The notes under the pieces were generated by a model. The model was given only the letters and a program-made list of their open reading frames with translations. It ran no database searches and was not told the DNA's origin. From positions 1 through 36,335 of the forward strand of contig JAOZMY010000003.1 of assembly GCA_029934085.1 (NCBI GenBank): a DNA stretch of 36,335 nt, given 5' to 3'. The stretch comes from a bacterium. Lineage in GTDB: Bacteria; Desulfobacterota; S145-22. Positions 8,812 through 16,106 of this stretch are shown here, one piece after another. The number at the start of each line of letters is the position of its first letter. The stretch's first letter is position 1. A program made the position numbers and the translations under genes.

Positions 8812-9094
8812 GGGCGGATCCTCCTTTCCCTGCATTCAGGCGATCTTCCGTGATGACCGTAATGGCGAAATCCGGACATCTCAATTCGCACTGCATGCAG
8901 GCTATGCAGGCTTCGAGGTTCTTGGCATACGCATGCCCCTCTTCGTCCTGTGCCAGGACCCCTTTCGGGCAGAAGGCCACGCAGATACCGCAGCCCTTGC
9001 ACCACGCCTTGTAGACATCGATCGCGACGGTTTTCCGGCGTTTGGTCGTCTTTGTGGTTTTTCCTTCTTTGGCTTGTTTGGCTACTTTTGCCAT
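8804..9094 (-). CDS. korD: 2-oxoacid:ferredoxin oxidoreductase, delta subunit (2x[4Fe-4S])
   Basis: This 96-residue ferredoxin-like subunit relays electrons from the catalytic subunits to soluble ferredoxin. Two complete cluster motifs are visible: CKGCGICVAFCP and CIACMQCELRCP, each C-x2-C-x2-C-x3-C-P. A Lys/Thr-rich N-terminal tail of about 24 residues precedes the domain and is a minor oddity. It is the first gene of the operon, with AGGGGG 6 bases before the ATG. Two ferredoxin motifs followed at once by KorA support a delta subunit rather than a stand-alone ferredoxin. Confidence 0.92.
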   Translation of the reverse strand: MAKVAKQAKEGKTTKTTKRRKTVAIDVYKAWCKGCGICVAFCPKGVLAQDEEGHAYAKNLEACIACMQCELRCPDFAITVITEDRLNAGKGGSAHG

Positions 9095-9345
9095 TGATTC
9101 CCCCTATGTGGTGTATATTTTCCAGGGTTGAGGATCCCCCAAGGTGGCGGTGATATTCGCCTTTTTGGAAAGGCCCTCTGATGTCTTAGTGAGATACATG
9201 ATAATGTTTTAAAGGGACAACAACATCGTGGTTCTGTTGGATCGGGTGATGCTGTATAAGGCCGGGGACAGATTCCTCCTGATTTCCCATAACTTATCGG
9301 CCTCGGTTTGGTTTCTTGCCTGAAAAGAGGTCGATAGCGGCCGTT

Positions 9346-9374
9346 TTTATGGCACATTTTCCGGGTGTTGTCAA
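9346..9374 (-). promoter_or_regulatory. candidate promoter of korDABC
   Basis: Minus-strand TTGACA (9374-9369) is a perfect -35 box. After 17 bases comes CATAAA (9351-9346), a 4/6 match to -10. It would produce a long leader ahead of korD. Confidence 0.4.
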
Positions 9375-9466
9375 GTTGCGCCCCCATTATAGGCTTAGAA
9401 ACCACCTTTATTGTTTCGGTAAAGACCTTTTGGAGAGATTATTGGGGCCTTTAGGGGGCGTGCGTG

Positions 9467-9496
9467 TTGTTTTTCCACCATTGTCTAATGTATATT
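9467..9496 (+). promoter_or_regulatory. weak candidate promoter of the rhomboid gene
   Basis: TTGTTT (9467-9472) and TATATT (9491-9496) are separated by 18 bases. The start would fall almost on the Shine-Dalgarno at 9504-9510, which leaves a very short leader, so the call is tentative. Confidence 0.25.
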
Positions 9497-9518
9497 AAAG
9501 AACAGGAGGAGACAGGAA

Positions 9519-10205
9519 GTGATCCCGATTAGAGATGATAATCCGACTGAACTGACGCCTTACGTGACGATTACCCTGATCGCGTTGAATGTGATAGTCT
9601 TTATCTATCAACTTGCCCTTGGGCCTCAGGGAAACCAGGCGCTCGTTTTAAGGATGGGGATCATCCCGTATGAATTTACTCATGCCGTCGATATTCCCCC
9701 CTACGTGTCTCATCCGCTTATTTTCAATCTGTTCGCCGCCATGTTCATGCATGGAGGGATCTTTCACCTTTTGGGGAATATGCTCTATCTTTGGATCTTT
9801 GGGAACAACGTGGAAGATGCCATGGGGCACGTCCGTTTTATCATCTTTTATCTCCTCACGGGGGTCATGGCGAGCGCGGTCCATATCATCCTGATGCCCA
9901 ATACCACGGTGCCCATGATCGGGGCCAGCGGGGCTATTTCAGGGGTTCTCGGGGCCTATTTTGTTCTGTATCCCTGGGCGAGGGTCCATACCCTCATCTT
10001 CCTCTTCTTTTTCGTGACGGTTATCCAGGTCCCCGCGATGGTCATTTTGGGGTTCTGGTTTGTGTTTCAACTTCTCAGCGTGTTCAGCAAGAGCAACGTG
10101 GCCTGGTTTGCCCACATCGGCGGATTCTTGTCAGGGATGTTCCTCGTCCGCTTCTTCCTGAGAAAGAGGTTCCGTTTCCACGGTTCCGTCTTCAGGAAGG
10201 TGTGA
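9519..10205 (+). CDS. rhomboid-family intramembrane serine protease
   Basis: Rhomboids cleave transmembrane substrates within the bilayer using a Ser-His dyad. The 228-residue protein has about six membrane helices. Catalytic Ser137 lies in GASGAISG (GxSG motif) and His199 in WFAHIGG. The conserved loop-helix HGGIFHLLGNM (78-88), with the oxyanion-side His and Asn, is present. The N-terminal MIPIRDDNPT is common in this bacterial subfamily. The start is GTG at 9519 with AGGAGGA 8 bases upstream. The last 75 bases overlap the radical SAM gene on the other strand, so the two tails are encoded by the same DNA. Substrate unknown. Confidence 0.92.
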   Translation: MIPIRDDNPTELTPYVTITLIALNVIVFIYQLALGPQGNQALVLRMGIIPYEFTHAVDIPPYVSHPLIFNLFAAMFMHGGIFHLLGNMLYLWIFGNNVEDAMGHVRFIIFYLLTGVMASAVHIILMPNTTVPMIGASGAISGVLGAYFVLYPWARVHTLIFLFFFVTVIQVPAMVILGFWFVFQLLSVFSKSNVAWFAHIGGFLSGMFLVRFFLRKRFRFHGSVFRKV

Positions 10206-11564
10206 GGCGGGGGATTCCTGACCCCATCGTTTTAGATCGTCCAATTTTTCCTTCGTGATTTCGGTTCCCCCGCAGGGAAGAAGAACATTGTTGTGGGTTA
10301 AAGGTTCTTCCGTTAACGGATAGGGCGAGATCCTGACGGCCTCTTCCCAGAGTGATGTTCCAGGGATGGGGGAGTATTCCGCGAGCGAGGGACGGACACC
10401 CCGCTCCAGGACGGCGGCCACACTGGCCTTCACCTCCTCGAAGGTCTGGCCAGGGAGGCCGACGAGGAGATAGACCTTGATGTCTTCATGCGTGAAACCT
10501 GCGTTGAAGAGGTGGGAGAGTGCGTGATCGAATTCTTTCAACGTGACCTTGGAACCCAGGCGGCGTTGCATTTCCGGGTGAATCGTCTCAAGGCTGAGCC
10601 GAAGGGTATGGAACCCGCTTGCCTTCATGAGTTCCGCGATTTCCCGGGTGATCAGGCGGACGTGGATACCGTTGGGGGTGTGGAACCGGAGGGAGAGCCC
10701 TTGATTCAAGAGGTTTTTAAGGAGGGGAATGAATCTCGTGGGAGCGTTGACCAACAGGGCGTCGTCGTAGAAGGCAAAATCTTGGACCCCAAACAAATGG
10801 TGTAACCTGGTGATGTCGTCTGCGAGTCGATCGATCGGTTGTTCAATAAACCGTGGATTGAGGAGGTTGGAGGCGCAGTAAGGGCAACGGAATGGACATC
10901 CGTGACTCGAGCGTATGCAAAGGAAATGCTGGGTGTTGTATCCCTCCCAATAAGGCAATCCTCGCATTTCGCTGGCCTGTGGGGTAGAAGCGATTGGGTT
11001 TCCTAAGAGATCGAAGACTTCCTTCAGATGTAAAGGTGTAAAAGGGCCTTCAATGACCCGGTCGGGCTGGCACACTGAACGGGCATGTCCTGGGAGGAGG
11101 GTGGCGTAGACCCCTCCAAGCCAGATAGGGGTGTCCGGGAAGTGTTCCCTTAAGTGTTCAATGACCGTTTTAACCCCTGGGTACCAGTAGGTCATGATAG
11201 AGGTAACAAAGATAAGATCAGGCTTGGGCAGGGTTTCAAGGTGTTGGCGCAGGTCTTCCGGGGAAATTCCGTAGCGGCAATACCTTCGGGGAACCGCGTC
11301 GAGGACCTTCGGTTTCTTAATCGGTGTTCGTCTGAGCTTTCCCGCACCGAAGGGGGATGTTTTGGGATGAAACGGTGTCAAGAGGGAAAAGTTTTCCGCA
11401 TCCACGCAGTCGACGAGAGAGACTCGGAATCCGGCATCTCTCAGCATCCCCCCGATCTCGAGGAGCCCCAGGGGGCGTGACCAGAGGTTGTAGGCGGCGA
11501 AATCGTAGATCCAAGGGTTGACGAGGAGGATATGCGGACGGTCGGATTGTTTCACGTGAAACAA
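10131..11564 (-). CDS. radical SAM protein with N-terminal B12-binding-like domain
   Basis: The 477-residue protein has an N-terminal Rossmann-like domain of the cobalamin-binding type found in BchE-like enzymes (HILLVNPWIYDF, PLGLLEIGGMLRDAG, then VTSIMTYWYPG and WLGGVYATLLPGH). The radical SAM core starts with the cluster motif C223-x3-C-x2-C (HGCPFRCPYC). RLSLETIHPEMQRRLGS and DIKVYLLVGLPGQT are further core elements. Substrate is unknown. It begins 3 bases after mnmE, at TTG 11564 or GTG 11555, neither with a Shine-Dalgarno, so translation is probably coupled to mnmE. The TTG start gives M-F-H-V-K-Q, encoded by a parS site. This is the N-terminus familiar from rsmG genes near origins, but the protein is not RsmG. 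Confidence 0.85.
   Translation of the reverse strand: MFHVKQSDRPHILLVNPWIYDFAAYNLWSRPLGLLEIGGMLRDAGFRVSLVDCVDAENFSLLTPFHPKTSPFGAGKLRRTPIKKPKVLDAVPRRYCRYGISPEDLRQHLETLPKPDLIFVTSIMTYWYPGVKTVIEHLREHFPDTPIWLGGVYATLLPGHARSVCQPDRVIEGPFTPLHLKEVFDLLGNPIASTPQASEMRGLPYWEGYNTQHFLCIRSSHGCPFRCPYCASNLLNPRFIEQPIDRLADDITRLHHLFGVQDFAFYDDALLVNAPTRFIPLLKNLLNQGLSLRFHTPNGIHVRLITREIAELMKASGFHTLRLSLETIHPEMQRRLGSKVTLKEFDHALSHLFNAGFTHEDIKVYLLVGLPGQTFEEVKASVAAVLERGVRPSLAEYSPIPGTSLWEEAVRISPYPLTEEPLTHNNVLLPCGGTEITKEKLDDLKRWGQESPASHLPEDGTVETEPLSQEEADEEHP
11548..11563. other. parS: parS centromere site (ParB binding)
   Basis: TGTTTCACGTGAAACA is a perfect 16-base palindrome and an exact match to the broadly conserved chromosomal parS consensus TGTTNCACGTGAAACA. 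ParB nucleates here and spreads, which organises the origin region for segregation and SMC loading. It lies within the first codons of the radical SAM gene, 4 bases beyond the mnmE stop. Location next to the rpmH-mnmE cluster fits the usual origin-proximal placement. Confidence 0.9.
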
Positions 11565-11567
11565 TTT

Positions 11568-12980
11568 CTATTTTCCGACGCAGAAATTGTGGAAGATTTG
11601 GGAGAGGATATCGTCGTCTGGGGTTTTGCCCGTGATGGATTCGAGGGCACGTTTGGCCTCCCAGAGGTCCTGAGAGAGGAAGACCTCTTCCAGATTCTGT
11701 TTTATCCCCGCATCAAAGCGTGACAAGGCGTCTTTAGCCGTTTCAAGGAGTTGAAAGTGCCGTTGATTGATAGGAATGAGGGATTGTATATCCTGGTTGA
11801 ATTCATTGGCATGGATCTTTTCTACGAGGAGGTGGGTTAACTTTTCCCAGTTCAGGCCCGTTTTTGCAGAGATTTCCACGATGGGGACTGATCCTGAAAG
11901 GTATTCTTCCACTTCTTGAAGGGAAACCTTGCGGGGTAGATCGTATTTATTGAGGGCGATGATGGTTTTTCCCTTTTCTGCATCTCTAAGCAGGGATATT
12001 TCCTCTTCGTCAAGGGGCCTGGCGGCGTCGATTACCAGGAGAACGATGTCCGCCTGGCGTTTTTTGTGGAGAGATTGGGCGGTGCCTATTTTTTCAACGG
12101 GATCTTGGGATTCCCGCAGTCCCGCCGTATCCACGATACGGAAAGGGATCCCCTGGATAAGGGTTCCTTCCTCGATAAAGTCGCGTGTGGTTCCCGGGAA
12201 TTCGGTGACGATGGCGCGTTCCTTCCCTAAAAAGCGGTTGAGGATGCTCGACTTCCCCACGTTGGGAGTTCCCACAATGACCACCTCGAACCCTTCTCGA
12301 ATCATCTGGCAGGTGGTGAACCCCTCCATGAGCCGGTCGAGCGCGTGAAAGAGACTGGGAGCCGATTTTTCCCATAGGGCTGACCAGGTCGGGGTAAAAT
12401 CCATGCCCAAATCTTCTGAGAAGTCCAGGTCTGCCTCCATATAGGTAAGAATCTGATTGATCTCCTTGAGAAGGGGTTCGATCGCCTCACGGATCCCCCC
12501 GTGGAGCTGTTTCTGGGCCATTTTAAGGGAGGCCTCGGACTGGGCCTGAATAACTTCAATGACCCCCTCCGCCTCAGTTAAATCGATCCGACCGTTCAGG
12601 AAGGCCCGGAGGGTGAATTCTCCCGGTCCCGCCAGTCTGGCCCCATGTTTTAAGAGGAGCTTCAGGATTCGTTCGAGGACAACCCGCCCGCTGTGGCACT
12701 GAATTTCTGCCATGTCCTCCCGCGTGTAGGTGTGCGGCGCGAACATGAGGACGGTGAAGACTTCGTCGATAATCTCGTGTGACTCGGGATCCACCACATC
12801 TCCAAGGACCATCTCCCTGTGTTTGAGGGAGGCGGCAGGAGACTTGGGTGAGAAGATTTCTCTGGTAATAATATGGGCTTTAAGGCCCGAGAGCCTGATG
12901 ACCCCAATACCCCCCATGCCGACCGGCGTGCTGATGGCGGCGATGGTTTGGGTGAGGTCCAACCCTTCAAAAAGGGTCAT
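11568..12980 (-). CDS. mnmE: tRNA uridine-5-carboxymethylaminomethyl modification GTPase MnmE
   Basis: MnmE (TrmE) works with MnmG to modify the wobble uridine of several tRNAs. The 470-residue protein has the folate-binding N-terminal domain (DTIAAISTP-like QTIAAISTPVGMGGIGVIR), the helical domain and an inserted G domain. G1 is GTPNVGKS (237-244), G2 GTTRD (263-267), G3 DTAG (284-287) and G4 NKYD. The C-terminus CVGK supplies the conserved Cys of the C-[IV]-G-K motif. It lies 15 bases after jag. The partner gene mnmG, which follows mnmE in many proteobacteria and firmicutes, is not in the window. Confidence 0.96.
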   Translation of the reverse strand: MTLFEGLDLTQTIAAISTPVGMGGIGVIRLSGLKAHIITREIFSPKSPAASLKHREMVLGDVVDPESHEIIDEVFTVLMFAPHTYTREDMAEIQCHSGRVVLERILKLLLKHGARLAGPGEFTLRAFLNGRIDLTEAEGVIEVIQAQSEASLKMAQKQLHGGIREAIEPLLKEINQILTYMEADLDFSEDLGMDFTPTWSALWEKSAPSLFHALDRLMEGFTTCQMIREGFEVVIVGTPNVGKSSILNRFLGKERAIVTEFPGTTRDFIEEGTLIQGIPFRIVDTAGLRESQDPVEKIGTAQSLHKKRQADIVLLVIDAARPLDEEEISLLRDAEKGKTIIALNKYDLPRKVSLQEVEEYLSGSVPIVEISAKTGLNWEKLTHLLVEKIHANEFNQDIQSLIPINQRHFQLLETAKDALSRFDAGIKQNLEEVFLSQDLWEAKRALESITGKTPDDDILSQIFHNFCVGK

Positions 12981-12995
12981 GGAGAAGACTCTCCT

Positions 12996-13667
12996 TTAGT
13001 TCGGTCCGTCCTGCGTGGCGTGCTTGGAAGGGATGATAACCACCCGCTTGAGGAGGCCGTTCCCGGTACTCTTTGTCTGGATCTCTTTGTCTTCTTTCAG
13101 GGCCATATGGACGGTTTTTCGATCCTTGGCGCTGAGAGGGACCAGAGAGACGGGCTTCCGGGTCTTCTTGGCCTTTTCGCTCAACCTCATAGCGAGCTGT
13201 GTCAAGTTTTCCTCCCGCTTCTTTCGATAGTTTTCGGTGTCTACGTGGATATTGCAGTTTCCGGAAAACTTGCGGTTCGTGATCTTATTGACGAGGTGCT
13301 GGAAGGCGTCCAGGGTCGCCCCATGTTTGCCGATCAAGAGACCGGATCCGTCCCCAATGATTTCCAGGTACACATGAATGACGTCGTCTTCCGTAAGCAT
13401 CTTGTCCTTGACTTCCACCACGGCGTCAACACCCATGTATTCGAGGATTGTGCTTAAAGCCTTTTTAGCGGTATCAGCGACCGCCTCGGGGGTTTTGACC
13501 ATGGCGCGGATCTTGACCTTCTTCCCCATGCCGATACCGATGAAACTCCGATCTGTTTCTTCCAGGACCTCGTAAACGAGGTCTTCCTTGGCGACACCTA
13601 ATTCGTTGGAGGCTTTTTCGAGGGCGTTTTCTACAGATTTTCCTTCTTTTTCGATTACATCAGTCAT
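12996..13667 (-). CDS. jag: Jag/KhpB RNA-binding protein (Jag-N, KH, R3H)
   Basis: This 223-residue cytosolic protein belongs to the Jag/KhpB family, which is always near yidC and binds RNA. The Jag-N domain covers about residues 4-55 (GKSVENALEKASNELG, then SFIGIGMGKKVKIRA). The KH domain has the GKHG loop at 113-116 (LLIGKHGATLDAFQHL). The C-terminal R3H domain has the Arg-x3-His arrangement in DRKTVHMAL (182-190). It starts 6 bases after yidC and is co-transcribed with it. Its precise targets are unknown in this lineage. Confidence 0.93.
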   Translation of the reverse strand: MTDVIEKEGKSVENALEKASNELGVAKEDLVYEVLEETDRSFIGIGMGKKVKIRAMVKTPEAVADTAKKALSTILEYMGVDAVVEVKDKMLTEDDVIHVYLEIIGDGSGLLIGKHGATLDAFQHLVNKITNRKFSGNCNIHVDTENYRKKREENLTQLAMRLSEKAKKTRKPVSLVPLSAKDRKTVHMALKEDKEIQTKSTGNGLLKRVVIIPSKHATQDGPN

Positions 13668-13673
13668 TTGTTC

Positions 13674-15302
13674 CTATCTCCCGTGAGCCAGCTTACGATT
13701 TGTATAGAACTGTTGTCCAATGGAAAGAACGTTATTCACCAACCAATAGATGACCAATCCCGAAGGGAAGTTGAGAAACATGAAGGTAAAGACGATGGGC
13801 ATGATGAGCATCATCTTTGCCATCTTGGGATCCCCCGTCGAGGGGGTCATCTTTTGCTGAATCAGCATGGTCAACCCCATGATAATGGGGGTGATGTAAT
13901 AGGGGTCCTTGGCGGAAAGGTCCTGGATCCACCAGAAAAAGGGCGCGTGTCGAAGCTCGACGGAGTCGAGCAAGGCCTTGTACAGGGCGAAGAAGACGGG
14001 GATCTGTAAGAGCATGGGCAGGCATCCCCCGAGGGGATTCACTTTGTGCTGTTTATAGAGGCGCATCATCTCCTGGTTCAGGCGTTCTTTGTCATCTTTG
14101 TATTTTTCCCTCAGCTTTTGCATGAGGGGCTGAATCTTCTGCATATCGGCCATCGATTTGTAGCTTTTGTGGGTCAATGGCCAGAAGATAATCTTGATGA
14201 GAATGGTCAACAGGATAATGTCGATGCCGTAGTTATGGGTGTATTTGTTGGTGAAATTCAGAAACTGCATGAGGGGGCGGGCGATGATTCCAAACCACCC
14301 ATAATCAATGGCCTTTTCCGCGTCTTTCCCGAACTGCTTCAGGTTGGCGAGGAGTTTGGGACCATTGTAGAGCCTGAATTTGAAGTGTTGGGTCTGGCCG
14401 GGATCGATGACAACCGCCGTGGCCGTGATATCGGCGTCCAGGGCGTTGGCCTTGTTGAGGAGGACTACCTGGTTGAAGGCATTGCTTTCCGGTGCGGCCA
14501 GGGTGACGAAGTATTTCTCGCTCAAGGCGACCCAGCCAATCTTTCCTTCGACCGTTACGGGCTCTTTGATTTTCTTCAGCTTTTTCCGGTAGACGCTGCT
14601 CCCTTTCAGGATATCCGCGCTGTAATCCTGCTGCCCGTATTTACTCTTTTCCTTTATCTTGGAGGGCTTGTTGATGAGGGATAGGATTGTGTTCCCCACC
14701 AGCTTTTCCTCCGTACTGTTTTCGATGATCCACTCCAGATCCGCTTCATATTTATCGGGATAGAAGGTGTAGCGCTTGGAAAAGCGGATGCCATCCTTGA
14801 TCCCCGTGAAGGTGAGCTGGGCGGGGGAGTCCCCCTTGTGGAGGGTAATGGTTTCCACGTTGGCCTTCATGGGGATGGCGTCGGTAACAGCTTTGCTGGT
14901 GCGATAAAAGGTTCCTTTGTAGGGAAGCTCCGGAATCGTGGCCCGAATTAGTTCAATCGGTTTCCCCTTGGGCCCCATGACATCCTTGTACTTGTTCAGT
15001 TTCCAAGAGACCAATCGTCCGCCGAGTGGTGTGAAAACCGCATGATAGAGAGGGGTTTGAATCGTGATGAGCCGGAGGTTCTTGAGATCCACATTGACCG
15101 TTTCCGTGGCCTGAACAGCAGGTTTGGCAGGTTTGACCTCGGCTTTGGAGGGTGGTTTTGAAGCAGCCTTTTCTTGTTTGACCGCTTGTTGCTTGGCTTG
15201 TTTCGGTTTTACCTGCTTCGGTTTGGGGGGTGGGAAGATCTGGTTATAGAGTAGTAAGACAATGAATGTTAGAGCGATAAAAATAATCAATCGTTTTTCC
15301 AC
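13674..15302 (-). CDS. yidC: membrane protein insertase YidC
   Basis: YidC inserts and folds inner membrane proteins, alone or with SecYEG. The 542-residue protein has the Gram-negative layout. An N-terminal signal-anchor (LIIFIALTFIVLLLYNQIF) is followed by a Lys/Pro/Ala-rich linker (about 25-65), then a large periplasmic beta domain to about residue 330. The C-terminal insertase domain has five hydrophobic segments, including YGWFGIIARPLMQFLNF, GGCLPMLLQIPVFFALYKAL and MPIVFTFMFLNFPSGLVIYW. It lies 20 bases after yidD. Length matches proteobacterial YidC rather than the short Gram-positive SpoIIIJ type, which supports a Gram-negative envelope. Confidence 0.97.
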   Translation of the reverse strand: MEKRLIIFIALTFIVLLLYNQIFPPPKPKQVKPKQAKQQAVKQEKAASKPPSKAEVKPAKPAVQATETVNVDLKNLRLITIQTPLYHAVFTPLGGRLVSWKLNKYKDVMGPKGKPIELIRATIPELPYKGTFYRTSKAVTDAIPMKANVETITLHKGDSPAQLTFTGIKDGIRFSKRYTFYPDKYEADLEWIIENSTEEKLVGNTILSLINKPSKIKEKSKYGQQDYSADILKGSSVYRKKLKKIKEPVTVEGKIGWVALSEKYFVTLAAPESNAFNQVVLLNKANALDADITATAVVIDPGQTQHFKFRLYNGPKLLANLKQFGKDAEKAIDYGWFGIIARPLMQFLNFTNKYTHNYGIDIILLTILIKIIFWPLTHKSYKSMADMQKIQPLMQKLREKYKDDKERLNQEMMRLYKQHKVNPLGGCLPMLLQIPVFFALYKALLDSVELRHAPFFWWIQDLSAKDPYYITPIIMGLTMLIQQKMTPSTGDPKMAKMMLIMPIVFTFMFLNFPSGLVIYWLVNNVLSIGQQFYTNRKLAHGR

Positions 15303-15322
15303 GTGTGTCCCTCATCATGAAT

Positions 15323-15535
15323 TTATGGAACGGGGTCATACCCGCCTGGATGGAATGGGTGACAGCGCAGGACCCGGCGGATTGCGAGGTATCCCCCATG
15401 AAACAGTCCGTGGCGCTGAATGGCTTCTTTGGCATACTGGGAACAGGTCGGCGTGTACCTGCAGGAAGGCGGCAGGAAGGGCGAAATGAGCTCGTGATAG
15501 AGTGTGAGTCCCCAGATGACAATCTTTTTAATCAT
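15323..15535 (-). CDS. yidD: membrane protein insertion efficiency factor YidD
   Basis: This 70-residue protein of the YidD family assists YidC-dependent insertion at the inner membrane. The family signature is complete: [20 protein letters not shown] followed by YAKEAI and [19 protein letters not shown]. The amphipathic N-terminus [18 protein letters not shown] is typical. Its ATG overlaps the rnpA stop by 4 bases, so translation is coupled. Confidence 0.95.
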   Translation of the reverse strand: MIKKIVIWGLTLYHELISPFLPPSCRYTPTCSQYAKEAIQRHGLFHGGYLAIRRVLRCHPFHPGGYDPVP

Positions 15536-15912
15536 TTGGTTGGGCCGGTTCTCCCGCGGGAATGACGCGTCAGTTTATGGACGGCGTCCGTGAAGTGTTT
15601 TTCCGCTTCCTGAAAGGTCGGTTTTATGGGGCGTCTTTTGCGGATGATGATCACATCCCTCGGGGGGTGGATCAGGGTTTTGTTCTTTCGAAAGGCTTCT
15701 CGAAGGACCCGCTTAACCCGATTTCTGAAAACGGCGTTGCCGTCTTTTCGTGTCACGACGATACCCAGACGGCTGTAGGGTAGAGAGGTTGGTTTGAAAA
15801 CAAATTGATATCCGGGGGTGTGTACGACCACATCCTCGGAATGCCGTTTCGTGAAATCCGACCTCTTGGTGATGCGTTCCTTTTTTTTAAAGGTTTCTCG
15901 ATGGATCATCAT
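15532..15912 (-). CDS. rnpA: ribonuclease P protein component
   Basis: RnpA is the protein subunit that helps the RNase P RNA remove 5' leaders from precursor tRNAs. The 126-residue basic protein has the N-terminal [15 protein letters not shown] motif, the central [20 protein letters not shown] with the RNR signature, and REAFRKNK. The start is ATG at 15912, 4 bases after the rpmH stop; an adjacent ATG at 15909 is equally possible. No Shine-Dalgarno is seen, as expected for coupling with rpmH. The C-terminal tail [11 protein letters not shown] is slightly extended. Confidence 0.95.
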   Translation of the reverse strand: MMIHRETFKKKERITKRSDFTKRHSEDVVVHTPGYQFVFKPTSLPYSRLGIVVTRKDGNAVFRNRVKRVLREAFRKNKTLIHPPRDVIIIRKRRPIKPTFQEAEKHFTDAVHKLTRHSRGRTGPTK

Positions 15913-15916
15913 GGAA

Positions 15917-16051
15917 TTAGACGGCGAGACGTTTTCTCCCCTTTGCCCGGCGACGGTTGATCACGGCGCGCCCAGACCGGGTCCGCATCCTGACGAGAAA
16001 CCCATGGGTTCTTTTTCTCTTTGTGTTGCTCGGTTGATACGTGCGTTTCAT
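15917..16051 (-). CDS. rpmH: 50S ribosomal protein L34
   Basis: The 44-residue product begins [19 protein letters not shown] and ends with [12 protein letters not shown]. This is the complete and highly conserved L34 sequence, including [17 protein letters not shown]. It was found by direct translation of the minus strand. AAGGAGG lies 7 bases before the ATG and a promoter with a perfect -35 box precedes it. It heads the rpmH-rnpA-yidD-yidC-jag-mnmE operon. In many bacteria dnaA lies next to rpmH; here topA does instead. Confidence 0.98.
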   Translation of the reverse strand: MKRTYQPSNTKRKRTHGFLVRMRTRSGRAVINRRRAKGRKRLAV

Positions 16052-16076
16052 CGATTTCCTCCTTTTTAGCGAGCGA

Positions 16077-16105
16077 AGTTAATCATATCTACGGAAAAGT
16101 GTCAA
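16077..16105 (-). promoter_or_regulatory. promoter of the rpmH operon
   Basis: Minus-strand TTGACA (16105-16100) is perfect and is followed after 17 bases by TTAACT (16082-16077), a weak -10; TATGAT-like bases overlap the spacer. It lies in the 55-base gap between the topA stop and rpmH. Confidence 0.5.
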
Positions 16106-16106
16106 G

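Larger units (their letters stand above)
9095..9518. other. 424-base divergent intergenic region between korD and the rhomboid gene
   Basis: It holds a candidate korDABC promoter (9346-9374, minus), a weak rhomboid promoter (9467-9496, plus) and a small perfect hairpin GCCTTT-TTGG-AAAGGC at 9159-9174. A second, weaker minus-strand -10 (TATCAT, 9203-9198) is possible. If the upstream promoter is used, korD has a leader of about 240 bases. No convincing gene or known riboswitch was recognised. Confidence 0.5.

Noticed and set aside
9186-9290. 34-codon frame on the minus strand in the korD leader
   Set aside because: It has an ATG and stop but no Shine-Dalgarno and no recognisable motif; chance is the simpler explanation.
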